Source: Streptomyces sp. CB02923 (GTDB lineage: Bacteria > Actinomycetota > Actinomycetes > Streptomycetales > Streptomycetaceae). Taken from it: a stretch of DNA of 64,000 nt. The stretch spans positions 1,388,657-1,452,656 of the forward strand of contig NZ_LWKZ01000001.1 in the NCBI RefSeq assembly GCF_001905005.1, given 5' to 3'. A model generated the notes under the pieces. It was given only the letters and a program-made list of their open reading frames with translations, did not search any database and had not been told where the DNA came from. Below are positions 25,321 to 33,999 of this stretch, one piece after another. Every line of letters begins with the position of its first letter. Position 1 is the first letter of the stretch. A program made the position numbers and the translations under genes.

Positions 25321-25426
25321 TCTCTCACGGTATTCACTTTATGAGTTTGCGCAACTACGCTCTGTTGCGTCACTTCTGGCGCAGGCCCGCCCCGCGAGAG
25401 CCGGGTGCGGGCCGGGGAGGAACGCG

Positions 25427-26551
25427 ATGGCTTCATGGAAGTGGAACAACCAGGAGAGCCCCACCGCCACCATCGGCGTCCGGGCCACGATGGGCGCCGT
25501 CACCATGAAGGACGACGCGCAGGCCGCGCAGCGGCCGTACGTCTTCGTGCGCGGCTACGACTCGCGCCTGCACGTCAACTGGTGGGACGGCAAGGCATGG
25601 CACTGGAGCGACCAGGGCACGCCGGCCGGGCGCACGGTCATCGAGCGGGTCGGGGCCGTCACGGTCCAGGACGGTCCGAACGCGCAGCAGCGCCCGTACG
25701 CCTTCGTCATCACCGACGACTCGCACCTGCACGTCAACTGGTGGGACGGCAGCAAGTGGAACTGGAACGACCAGGGCGCACCCAGCGGGCGCCTGGTCCG
25801 CGAGGGCGTCGGCGTGGTCTCCGTCCAGGACAGCCCGAGCGCCAAGCAGCGCCCGTACGTCTTCGTCCTCACCGACGACTTCCGGCTCTGGGTGAACTGG
25901 TGGGACGGCAGCAAGTGGAACTGGAGCGACCAGGGCGCACCGCCGAACCACACCATCTCCCGCCCCCTCGGCGTCACCACCGTGAAGGACGACCCGAACG
26001 CCTTCACCCGCCCCTACGCCTTCGTCATCACCGAGGACTCCCGGGTCTGGGTGAACTGGTGGGACGGCAGCAAGTGGAACTGGAGCGACCAGGGCGCACC
26101 GTCGGGGCAGCCGGTCAAGAAGGGCGTCGGCGCCGTCAGCGTCCAGAACGACCCGAACGCACAGCAGCGCCCGTACGCCTTCGTCCAGGGCTACGACTCG
26201 AAGCTGTACGTGAACTGGTGGGACGGCAGCAAGTGGAACTGGAGTGACCAGGGCGCGCCCGGCGGGCGGCTCATCCTCGACTCCGTCGGCGTGGTCACCA
26301 TGAAGGACGACCCGAACGCCTTCACCCGCCCCTACGTCTTCGTCCTCGGCGACGACTCCAAGCTCTACGTCAACTGGTGGGACGGCAGCAAGTGGAACTG
26401 GGCCGCCCAGGGCACCCCGCCCGGACGCGTCATCGAACGCCCCGGCGAGACGCTCACCATGCAGGACAACCCGAGCGCCGCACAGCGGCCCTACGCCTTC
26501 GTCATCACCGATGACTCCGACCTCTACGTCAACTGGTGGTCACTGGCCTGA
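25427..26551 (+). CDS. seven-repeat beta-propeller, lectin-like
   Basis: 374 residues made of seven 53-residue repeats. The motif VNWWDGSKWNWSDQGAP recurs with an exact DNA period of 159 bases (Asn codons at 25577, 25736, 25895, 26054, 26213, 26372 and 26531). The seventh copy stops at VNWWSLA, and the missing WxWxxQxxP strand is supplied by the N-terminus (MASWKWNNQESP), a Velcro closure of a seven-bladed propeller. The fold and aromatic repeats resemble PLL-type bacterial lectins that bind sugars. No signal peptide. GGGGAGGAA precedes the ATG. Confidence 0.75.
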   Translation: MASWKWNNQESPTATIGVRATMGAVTMKDDAQAAQRPYVFVRGYDSRLHVNWWDGKAWHWSDQGTPAGRTVIERVGAVTVQDGPNAQQRPYAFVITDDSHLHVNWWDGSKWNWNDQGAPSGRLVREGVGVVSVQDSPSAKQRPYVFVLTDDFRLWVNWWDGSKWNWSDQGAPPNHTISRPLGVTTVKDDPNAFTRPYAFVITEDSRVWVNWWDGSKWNWSDQGAPSGQPVKKGVGAVSVQNDPNAQQRPYAFVQGYDSKLYVNWWDGSKWNWSDQGAPGGRLILDSVGVVTMKDDPNAFTRPYVFVLGDDSKLYVNWWDGSKWNWAAQGTPPGRVIERPGETLTMQDNPSAAQRPYAFVITDDSDLYVNWWSLA

Positions 26552-26640
26552 GGTTCCAGGGTCCTCGGCCCCGACGGCACATCCGCCGCTTCCCGTAAAA
26601 GAACTCGCGCGTGCAGCCGTCCGGATGATGACGTGGCACG

Positions 26641-27594
26641 GTGACCCACCACGATGAAGCGACGGCTGCCGGACCGAGGACCCTGGCCTGGGTGAGCCGG
26701 CATCTGGAGCGCGGCGAACGGGTCGTCAGGACCGAGTCGCTGCACGGCGGCATCACTGCCGCCATGCGGCGGCTGACCGTCGGCGCGCGGCACGGGGGCA
26801 CCCGTGACCTGGTGCTGCGGTCCTTCGTCGACGTGGAGCACGCCGAGGACTGGCTGGACAGGGAGGCCGGCGCCCTGACCCTGCTCGCGGGGACCGGAGT
26901 GCCGGCTCCTGGACTGGTCGCGGTTGATCCGACGGCCGCGCACTGCGAGTACCCGTCGCTCCTCATGACGCATATGGCGGGACGGACGGTCCTCGACGAC
27001 GAGGGTCTGGAGACGCGCGTCCCGCTGCTGGCCCGTCAGCTCGTGGAGATTCACGCGTTGCGGCCCGCCGCGAGGCCCCGGGGGTACGTGGCGTTGACGA
27101 CCGCCGACACCGTCGTGCCCCCGAAGGGCGCGGACGCGGCGGTCTGGGCTGCGGCGATCGAAATGATCCGCAGGCCCGCGCCGCCTTACGAAGGGCGCTT
27201 CCTGCACCGGGACTTCCAGCCCGGCAACGTACTGTTCGACGTGCCGCCCGCAAGCCCGGCAGATGCCCGGATCACCGGCGTCGTCGACTGGGCGGCCACC
27301 TCCTGGGGCCCGGCGGATCTCGACGTGGCGCACTGCTCCGTCAATCTCGCGCTGCTGCACGGACCGGCGTGGGGCCTGCGGTTCGCTGAAGCGTACGAGG
27401 AGGCCGGCGGGGTGCTGGCCGCGACCGCGAGCGAGCGGCTGTACTGGAAGGTGCGGGACGGGCTGGCGTCCTCGGAGGAAGTGCAGCTGGTGGCGCGGCC
27501 GTGGCGGGCGGCCGGGAGGACGGAGCTGACGACGCGCGCCGTCCAGGAGCGGCTGGACGCCTATGTCACCGCCCTGATGGACGCGCCGGGCTGA
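26641..27594 (+). CDS. aminoglycoside-phosphotransferase-family kinase
   Basis: 317 residues of the APH/choline kinase family. The catalytic loop is LHRDFQPGNVLFD near residue 191, with the catalytic Asp in HRD, and the metal-binding segment is VVDWA near 215. An N-terminal lobe with LHGGITAAMRRL fits the nucleotide-binding sheet. Members phosphorylate aminoglycosides, macrolides, homoserine or other small hydroxyl compounds; the substrate is not readable. GTG start at 26641. Its 3' end overlaps the convergent HxlR gene by 34 bases. Confidence 0.82.
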   Translation: MTHHDEATAAGPRTLAWVSRHLERGERVVRTESLHGGITAAMRRLTVGARHGGTRDLVLRSFVDVEHAEDWLDREAGALTLLAGTGVPAPGLVAVDPTAAHCEYPSLLMTHMAGRTVLDDEGLETRVPLLARQLVEIHALRPAARPRGYVALTTADTVVPPKGADAAVWAAAIEMIRRPAPPYEGRFLHRDFQPGNVLFDVPPASPADARITGVVDWAATSWGPADLDVAHCSVNLALLHGPAWGLRFAEAYEEAGGVLAATASERLYWKVRDGLASSEEVQLVARPWRAAGRTELTTRAVQERLDAYVTALMDAPG

Positions 27595-27990
27595 GCCGCT
27601 TCGGCTGCTCGGTCGCTGTGGGCGACCGGCTCGGTACCGGCGTCGAGCGCATCGAGCACCGCGTCGCCGTTCGCCCTCGCCCACTCGGTCAGCACGTGGA
27701 TCGGTTCGATCAGCGTCGCCCCGAGCGGCGTGAGTTCGTACTCGACGCGGGGCGGCACCTCGGCGTAGGCCTGGCGGCGGATGAGGCCGTGCGCCTCCAG
27801 CCGCCGGAGCGTCTGGGTGAGCATCTTGCGGGAGATGCCGCCGATCAGCCCGATCAGGTCGCCATGGCGCACCGGGCCCCTGCTGAGGCCGTAGAGCACG
27901 ACCACCGTCCACTTGTCGGCGATCAACTCGACCGCCATACGCGCCGGGCAGTCGGCGAGAAAGGGATCACCGGGACCAAAACCGCTCATG
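27561..27990 (-). CDS. HxlR-family transcriptional regulator
   Basis: 142 residues of the DUF24/HxlR winged-helix family. The conserved N-terminal cysteine lies in LADCPARMAVELIADKWT and is followed by GISRKMLTQTLRRLEAHGLI. HxlR proteins often sense electrophiles or aldehydes through that Cys. The ATG at 27990 is chosen over an upstream start because it matches the family length. Divergent from the oxidoreductase, which is the likely target; an inverted repeat GGTTCC/GGAAACC sits between them (28008-28024). Confidence 0.85.
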
Positions 27991-28075
27991 GCGCCAAAGG
28001 TACCTGCGGGTTCCTGTCGGAAACCTAGCCTGGGTTCACTTCCCCCTCTCAAACCTCTCGAAGCTCAGGAGAGTC

Positions 28076-29014
28076 ATGCGAGTCATGCGAGTCATCACGC
28101 AGCAGACGCTCGGCGGTCCCGAGGTGCTCACCATCGTGGACGCGCCCGAGCCCCGGCCCCTTCCGACCGAGGTTCTCGTCCACGTCAAGGCGATCGGGCT
28201 CAACCCACTGGAGGCGCGGCTGCGCGCCGGCGAGTTCCCGCTGATCGGCCGGCCGCCGTTCATCCTCGGCTGGGACATCAGCGGCATGGTCGGGGAGGGG
28301 TCGCTGACGTATCGGTTCCGGCCCGGCGACGAGGTGTTCGGGATGCCGCTGTTCCCGCGGGCGGCGAGCGCGTACGCCGAGGCCGTGGCGGCACCGGCGC
28401 TGCACCTGGTACGCAAACCGGCGTCGCTCACGCACGTCGAGGCGGCGGCGCTGCCGATCGTCGGACTGACGGCGTGGCAGGGACTCGTCGACCTCGGCGG
28501 CGTGACCGAGGGCGACCGCGTCCTGGTCCACGGCGGTGGGGGCGGGGTCGGCCACGTCGCGGTCCAGATAGCGAAGGCGCTCGGCGCGCACGTGATCGCG
28601 ACCGCGAGCGGGAGCAAGCGGGAGTTCGTCGAGGGGTTCGGCGCCGACGAGGTGATCGACTACACGGCGGTCGACTTCACCGGGGCGGTCCGCGACATCG
28701 ACGTCGTGCTCGACACGATCGGCGGCGACACCGTCGAGCGGTCGCTCGGAGTCCTCCGACCGGGCGGTCACCTAGTGACGGCGGTCGCCGACGAGGATGC
28801 GGCGCTCGCCGCCACGTACGAGGCAGCCGGAATGCGTTTCAGCGGCATCGCGGTCGACCCCGACCCGGTCGCCCTGCGCGGTCTCGTCGACCTCGTCGAA
28901 CAGGGCAGGCTCCGGGTCCACGTGCAGGAGACGTTCCCGTTCGAACGCGTCGCCGACGCGCACCGGCTGCTCGACGGCGGCCACCTCCAGGGCAAACTCG
29001 TCCTCACCGTCTGA
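28076..29014 (+). CDS. NADP-dependent medium-chain oxidoreductase (quinone oxidoreductase type)
   Basis: 312 residues of the zinc-free MDR class. The dinucleotide loop is VLVHGGGGGVGHVAVQ near residue 150, and GLTAWQGLVDLG precedes it. Such enzymes reduce quinones or enones with NADPH. Its divergent HxlR neighbour suggests control by reactive electrophiles. Start is ambiguous: the 9-bp unit GAGTCATGC is repeated, giving ATG codons at 28076 and 28085, with AGGAG (28067-28071) four bases before the first and thirteen before the second. Confidence 0.85.
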   Translation: MRVMRVITQQTLGGPEVLTIVDAPEPRPLPTEVLVHVKAIGLNPLEARLRAGEFPLIGRPPFILGWDISGMVGEGSLTYRFRPGDEVFGMPLFPRAASAYAEAVAAPALHLVRKPASLTHVEAAALPIVGLTAWQGLVDLGGVTEGDRVLVHGGGGGVGHVAVQIAKALGAHVIATASGSKREFVEGFGADEVIDYTAVDFTGAVRDIDVVLDTIGGDTVERSLGVLRPGGHLVTAVADEDAALAATYEAAGMRFSGIAVDPDPVALRGLVDLVEQGRLRVHVQETFPFERVADAHRLLDGGHLQGKLVLTV

Positions 29015-29059
29015 CCCGCTGTGGAGCCGCTGTGGAGCCGCCGTTGACCCGCTGCCTTG

Positions 29060-29617
29060 TCAGTGCACCTGCTCGGCCTTCGGCCCGATGTCCCTGATCC
29101 TGGCGGGAGTTCCCTCCGGACTGAACGAGTGGTGGAAGGTGAAGGCGTGCGGCACGGAGCCGTGGTCGTGGAGGTGCTCCAGCCTGGAAACCCCGTCCTG
29201 CCAGGTGGGTATCACTCCGTCGGAGACCCACCAGCACACGTAATTCGCGTGCCCGGACCTCTCGAACCAGTCGTATCGCCTGTTCAGCGCCTCGCGGTGC
29301 AGACCGGTGTAGATGGCGTCGAAGGCGGGACGCAGGCCGGTCCAGAGGGAGAGGGTCGCGGCCAGGGCGGTGGTTTCCACCGTACGGCCCTTGTCGTACC
29401 AGGCCGGTACGACGAACTCTCCCCAGGGGCCCCAGTCCGCGCCGAAGTGCAAGCCCCGTTCGCCCTCGGCCGTTTCGGCACGAGCGAGGTACCCGGGGTG
29501 CTGGCTGATCTTCCGGTAGACGGCCTCACCACGGTCGTAGAACTCGCGCGTGAGAGGTCCGGTATCGGCGAGAGGTGACTTCAGGACGCCGAATGTGTAC
29601 AGAGCAAGATGGGGCAT
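29060..29617 (-). CDS. DUF3291 protein
   Basis: 185 residues. It starts MPHLALYTFGVLKSPLAD and has LSLWTGLRPAFDAIYTGLHR in the middle and CWWVSDGVIPTWQDGVSRLE later, the DUF3291 pattern. This is a dimeric alpha-beta-barrel-like family related to antibiotic-biosynthesis monooxygenases. Function unknown; a stress or detoxification role is only a guess. The ATG at 29617 follows GGGAGA (29619-29624 on the reverse strand). Convergent with the MDR oxidoreductase. Confidence 0.78.
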   Translation of the reverse strand: MPHLALYTFGVLKSPLADTGPLTREFYDRGEAVYRKISQHPGYLARAETAEGERGLHFGADWGPWGEFVVPAWYDKGRTVETTALAATLSLWTGLRPAFDAIYTGLHREALNRRYDWFERSGHANYVCWWVSDGVIPTWQDGVSRLEHLHDHGSVPHAFTFHHSFSPEGTPARIRDIGPKAEQVH

Positions 29618-30012
29618 GCGTCTCTCCCTGGTGGTGGGTGCCTGGTGTGGACCCGGTTCGGTGGCTTACGCACGGGACGAAGATGGGTGCGGCGTGACCA
29701 ACTCATCCCGCCGCGCGGGGCTCAGCCTGAAGGAACCCCTGCGTGACCGTGGGCGATCACCGAAGACCAGGTGAAGGTAGCCGTCTCTGCGGGCCATGTC
29801 GAAGTTGCGTTTTCCCTGCCCAAGTGGCTTCTCGAACGGGCCCTGACCAGCACAGAATCGCGCCGGGCCGCTACGCCCTACCGACACCTACACCAAGCCC
29901 GACCCTCCTCAACACACCACCGGCCATTCCAGCGAGTCTCAGCCGCGCCGGACCAGCCGACCTGCCACCACCCACCGGAAGCCGCCAGCCCAACCCCCGG
30001 TGCCGGTGGCGG
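29618..30012. other. intergenic region without a supported gene
   Basis: About 395 bases between the DUF3291 start and the P450 stop. A minus-strand frame (29666-29887) reads RRDGYLHLVFGDRPRSRRGS and could be a gene fragment, but I recognise no family and see no ribosome site. G+C appears lower than in the flanking genes. Confidence 0.4.
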
Positions 30013-31236
30013 TCATTCCGGGCCGCCCCGCCAGGTCACGCGCATCGCCTCCGGCCCCCGGATGTGCGGCCGTTCCCTCCACGTGATGTCGCGGACGGTC
30101 AGCTCCGGGGCCCTGGCGAGCAGCACGCGCAGTCCCTCCTGGAGGTCGATGCGCCCGAGCTGGGCGCCGACGCAGTAGTGCGCGCCATAGCCGAAGGTGA
30201 GGTGTCCACCGGGTGGCCGGGTGAAGTCGATCGCGTCGGGGTCCTCGAACCGGGCCGGGTCGTGGTTGGCCGACTCGACGGCGACGGTCAGGGCTTCGCC
30301 CGCGCGCACCAGCGTGCCGCCGACGGTGACATCCTCCCGCGCGTAGCGGACGAACAGGCCGGCACCGGCGGAGGCGTTGTTGCGCAGCAGCTCCTCGGCC
30401 GCCGACGGCAGTTCGGCCGGGTTCGCACGCAGCCGGTTCCAGAGCGCACGGTCGCCCCGCGTGAGCACGTAGACGCAGTTCGGGATCTGGGTGATGATCG
30501 CCTCGAACCTGGCCAGCAGCATGCTGACGACCAGCTCGATCAGCTCGTCGTCGGTGAGCCGGTCCTCCTCGTCCCGGGCCTGGGTCATCGCCGACATCAG
30601 GTCGTCGCGGGGGCGGGCCCGACGCTCGGCGATGAGCTGCTCGGTGCAGGCGCGCAGGGCACCGAACCGCCGCATCATGTCCTCGGCTCCGACGGCGCTG
30701 CCGGGCATCAGCGCCGCGCTGGTCGACTCGAACACCTCCCGGTCCGAGACCGGCACGCCGAGCAGGTCGCAGATGGACAGCACGCTCATCGGCTGCGCGT
30801 AGTCCACCACGATGTCCATGCCCGGTCCGGCGTTCATCGCCGACGACAGCAGATCGTCCGCCGCCGCGTGCACCGTCGGGCGCTGCGCTTCGATACGGGA
30901 TCTGCTGAGAGCTTTGACCAACAGCGTGCGCAGCCGGGTGTGTTCGGGGGCGTCCAGGGTGATCAGTCCGGCCAGGTCCGTCGCCTCTTCCTGGCGCGGA
31001 AAGTCCCGGCCGACCGACATCGCGCGGCTGAACCGCGCGTCGCCCAGCACCATCCGGGCGTCCGCGTAGCGGGAGACCAGCCAGGTGGGTTCACCGTGGG
31101 CGAGCCGCACCCGCAGCAGCCCCTCGCGCTGCCGCAGCTCCCGGAAGCGCTCGTTGACCTCGATGCCGCGGCCGTCGTCGAAGGGGAAGTGCTCCAGTGC
31201 CGCTGCGGCGCCGGGAAGATCGGGAACGGTCGTCAT
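30013..31236 (-). CDS. cytochrome P450, EryF-like I-helix
   Basis: 407 residues. The heme loop is FGYGAHYCVGAQLGR near residue 345 and the K-helix ExxR is EELLR. The I-helix reads LLARFEAIIT, so the usual AGxxT is changed and the oxygen-handling Thr is Ala. P450eryF (LAGFEAS) shows the same change and uses a substrate hydroxyl instead. That suggests a macrolide or polyketide hydroxylase of CYP107 type. ATG at 31236 overlaps the stop of the thioesterase-like ORF by four bases. Confidence 0.9.
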   Translation of the reverse strand: MTTVPDLPGAAAALEHFPFDDGRGIEVNERFRELRQREGLLRVRLAHGEPTWLVSRYADARMVLGDARFSRAMSVGRDFPRQEEATDLAGLITLDAPEHTRLRTLLVKALSRSRIEAQRPTVHAAADDLLSSAMNAGPGMDIVVDYAQPMSVLSICDLLGVPVSDREVFESTSAALMPGSAVGAEDMMRRFGALRACTEQLIAERRARPRDDLMSAMTQARDEEDRLTDDELIELVVSMLLARFEAIITQIPNCVYVLTRGDRALWNRLRANPAELPSAAEELLRNNASAGAGLFVRYAREDVTVGGTLVRAGEALTVAVESANHDPARFEDPDAIDFTRPPGGHLTFGYGAHYCVGAQLGRIDLQEGLRVLLARAPELTVRDITWRERPHIRGPEAMRVTWRGGPE

Positions 31237-31856
31237 AGGGGCTGTACCTCCGTCGTCCAGTCGTGCAGATTCGCTGAGATCAGGTCGGCGTGCCGGAACA
31301 GGATGGTGAAGTGATCGCCGGGCAGCGTGCGCACGCGGTGCGCCGGTTCGGCCGGGGACGGGTGGTCCTCCGAGCCGGCGGGCACACCCGCGGACGACCT
31401 CACTGGCGAGCAGGCGCAGGATCGGCGCCCCCAGCGGGCCACCTCGGCTCTTTCGGAGATCAAGGAGAACGGTATGACGGGTGATTCCCGTTTTTCCCTA
31501 GAATCCCGTTGAGGCCGGAACTCAGGCGTCCGTCCCGTCAGAGATCTGGAGCGAGGAAGTGTCTCTGACGCGGGCCTGGTCAGTTCTGCTGGAACGGATT
31601 CGAAGCCGGGCGGTCCAGTGGATCTGCTGTCCGCCCGGGGCAGCGACTGGTCGGCCGCGGCGGCGGGGCGGCTCTCGTAGCGGCCGTCGCCGAGGCTCCG
31701 GCAGGACGTCTGGTTGCCCGCTTCCGGCTCAGCCGGTTGAAGATCAGCCAGGAGGGCTGACCACTCCACGCCTGCCGTTGCGGGCAATGGATGTTCAGGG
31801 GTGGCGAACACGCGGTGCATGAGCAGTGGCTTCGGGGTGGGCAGGTTCAGGTTCAC
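31233..31856 (-). pseudogene. decayed ORF ending in a polyketide thioesterase C-terminus
   Basis: The frame is open for 207 codons, but most of it is low-complexity and unlike any enzyme. The last 36 residues are different: HRVRTLPGDHFTILFRHAD then LISANLHDW is the end of a type I PKS or type II thioesterase, including the catalytic His in GDHF. The frame still overlaps both P450 genes by four bases (GTGA at 31853-31856, ATGA at 31233-31236). It looks like a thioesterase or PKS gene that lost its interior by deletion while keeping its operon joints. A functional small protein cannot be excluded. Confidence 0.5.
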
Positions 31857-33133
31857 CTCACGCTGACCGGCAGACTCCGCAGCCCGTTCTGGAAGTTGGA
31901 GACCAGGCGGACCGGCTCACCGGCAAGCTCCAGGCCGGGCAGTTGCTCGACCACATGCCGTAGCACCGCCCGCATCTGGACGCGGGCGAGGTGGCTGCCC
32001 AGGCAGAAGTGCGGGCCGAAGCCGAAGCTGACGTGGTCGTTCGGGGTGCGGGTGATGTCGAAGCGGCCGGGGTCGTGGAAGACGGTTTCGTCGCGGTTGG
32101 CGGAGGCGTGGTAGACCACGACCTTTTCGCCGCGGCGGATGGCCTGACCGCCGAGTTCGGTGTCGCGGGTGGCGGTGCGGCGGAAGTCGATCACGGGGGG
32201 CCAGTAGCGCAGCATCTCCTCCACGGCGCTGCCGGTCAGTTCCGGTTCCCGGCGGAGGCGGGCGAACTGGTCGGGGTGCCGGAGGAGGGTGAGCAGGCCG
32301 CCGGGGATGCCGTTGCGCAGGGTTTCGTTTCCGGCCACCGCGAAGAGGAAGAACATGTTCTCGAACTCGGCGCGGTTCAGGCCGCCTTCCCGCAGGTGTG
32401 CCATGACGGTGCCGGGGCGCGGGTTGCCGGCCAGCGCGTGGGCGTACGCGAACATGTCGGCGAGTGCGTGGCGCGAGCGGGGGTTGGCCGGGCGGCCGTC
32501 CGGGCGGTGGGCCGGGGCGGGGCGTGCGCGGAGGGCGGCGCGGCCCATCGGGCTGAGCCGGGCGGGATCGGCGGCGCTGGAGGTGGCGTACGCGTCGTCC
32601 TGGTAGCCGATGACGCGGTTCGACCAGTCGAAGAGGAGTTGCCGGTCCTCCTCCGGGACACCCATGACATGGGCCAGTGTCCAGACGGGGAGGTCGCCGG
32701 CGACGCTGACGAAGTCCGCCTCGCCCGCCCGTGCCACCTCCGCCACCAGGTGCTCTGCCCGTGCGTCGATGACCTTCTCCAACTCCCTTACGGCACGAGG
32801 GGTGAAGGCCGCGGCGACGACCCGCCGGATCCGCGCGTGGTCCGGCGGGTCCTGGTTGAGCATCATCGCCCGGACGAACGTGAGGTCGTCCTCGGTGTCG
32901 GGGTCGCGGATCTGGGTGGCGCCCAGGTACGAGGAGTAGATCTCGGGGGTGCGCAGGACGTGTCTGACGTCGGCGTGCCGCAGCACGGCCCAGTAGCCGG
33001 GCCCGGCGGGCCAGGCGCCGACCGGGGGCTCCTCGACCCAGCACACCGGCCGGGTCGCGCGCAGCTCGCGGAAGAGTTCGTACGGGACAGCGTCGGCGTA
33101 CGTATCGGGTGTGAATACAGCGACAGCTTCCAC
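31853..33133 (-). CDS. cytochrome P450, canonical I-helix
   Basis: 426 residues. The heme loop is FGFGPHFCLGSHLAR near residue 370, the I-helix AVAGNETLRNG keeps the acid-Thr pair, and the K-helix has EEMLR. GNET with FGFGPHFC is the pattern of the CYP125/142/126-like and related actinobacterial families that often act on steroids or terpenes. GTG start at 33133 with TACGGT seven bases upstream, so leaderless. First gene of a three-gene overlapping unit. No ferredoxin gene is adjacent. Confidence 0.9.
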   Translation of the reverse strand: MEAVAVFTPDTYADAVPYELFRELRATRPVCWVEEPPVGAWPAGPGYWAVLRHADVRHVLRTPEIYSSYLGATQIRDPDTEDDLTFVRAMMLNQDPPDHARIRRVVAAAFTPRAVRELEKVIDARAEHLVAEVARAGEADFVSVAGDLPVWTLAHVMGVPEEDRQLLFDWSNRVIGYQDDAYATSSAADPARLSPMGRAALRARPAPAHRPDGRPANPRSRHALADMFAYAHALAGNPRPGTVMAHLREGGLNRAEFENMFFLFAVAGNETLRNGIPGGLLTLLRHPDQFARLRREPELTGSAVEEMLRYWPPVIDFRRTATRDTELGGQAIRRGEKVVVYHASANRDETVFHDPGRFDITRTPNDHVSFGFGPHFCLGSHLARVQMRAVLRHVVEQLPGLELAGEPVRLVSNFQNGLRSLPVSVR

Positions 33134-33219
33134 GCAGGCGACCGTACGATATTCCGTCGTTCGGGGGAATCGGACCCGACCGGCGGCTGACGACGGCCCG
33201 TCTTGTGCAACATCACGGC

Positions 33220-33990
33220 GTGAAGGGATCGCAACGTTTCCTCAGCCTCCAACCTGCGGTGCTTCTCTTACCGCTGTTGGTCGCAGTCGCAGTGCTGTCG
33301 ACGTCGGCCGGGGCGCACGCGGCGCCCGTCCGGCCTACTGACGCGTGCGCGAACACCTGCGCGGATACGGACGGGCCGGCGCGCGCACAGCCCGGCCGGG
33401 CGACGCCATCGGTGCGCGCGCACCCTGGCCGGCCTGCGCCACCGGGCTGGGAGTGGGTCTGCGAGCTGCCGACCGGCTGGCCGATGCCGCCGGGCTGGCG
33501 CTGGGACTTGTTCTGGTCCTGCCCGACGCCGAGACCGACACCGACGCCTACGCCGACCAAGCCGCCCACCACCACGCCTACGCCGTCCCCCACGGCCACT
33601 CGAACCCCTCCGTCCTCCCCCACGCCCGCACAGCCCCCTCCGCCCTCCAGCCGCCCCACGTCCTCCCCCGCCCCGTCGCGCCCGCAGCGCCAGTCGCCCG
33701 CCCCCTCCGTTCCCGGGCAGACGCCCGTACCGTCCCGTTTGGTGCCCGGCGAATCCGCGGCTCCCGCGGCACCACCGGCCACCCCGCCCACGTCGCCGAG
33801 CCCCGCACCGTCCACGACTCCGTCGGCGGCGCTGCCCCGCACATACGTCCCGTCCGCCCGTAAGCAGCACAACAGCCGGTCGGCCGTCACGACCATGCTG
33901 CTGCTCACCGCGCCCGCCGTGCTGGCGGCCGCCGCGCTGCGTCCCCGTTCGTCCAGCTCGTCCGGCTCGTCCGGGCGCCGTTCCTCGTAG
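33220..33990 (+). CDS. secreted, proline-rich, membrane-anchored protein with a TTA codon
   Basis: 256 residues. A signal peptide (LLLPLLVAVAVLSTSAGAHA) is followed by a short conserved-looking segment PPGWEWVCELPTGWPMPPGW. Then comes a long Pro/Thr/Ser spacer (about residues 100-215) and a C-terminal hydrophobic helix with a basic tail, so it is anchored and spans the wall. Residue 17 is encoded by TTA (33268-33270), the bldA-dependent codon. GTG starts at 33205 and 33220 are both possible. Function unknown. It is followed within ten bases by the DUF4239 gene. Confidence 0.65.
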   Translation: MKGSQRFLSLQPAVLLLPLLVAVAVLSTSAGAHAAPVRPTDACANTCADTDGPARAQPGRATPSVRAHPGRPAPPGWEWVCELPTGWPMPPGWRWDLFWSCPTPRPTPTPTPTKPPTTTPTPSPTATRTPPSSPTPAQPPPPSSRPTSSPAPSRPQRQSPAPSVPGQTPVPSRLVPGESAAPAAPPATPPTSPSPAPSTTPSAALPRTYVPSARKQHNSRSAVTTMLLLTAPAVLAAAALRPRSSSSSGSSGRRSS

Positions 33991-33999
33991 GAGGCCACC

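Noticed and set aside
29666..29887. 73-codon minus-strand frame before the DUF3291 gene
   Set aside because: Part of it looks protein-like, but there is no ribosome site and no family was recognised.
31474..31512. Short plus-strand ORF MTGDSRFSLESR behind AAGGAG
   Set aside because: Twelve codons inside the decayed thioesterase region with no context to support it.
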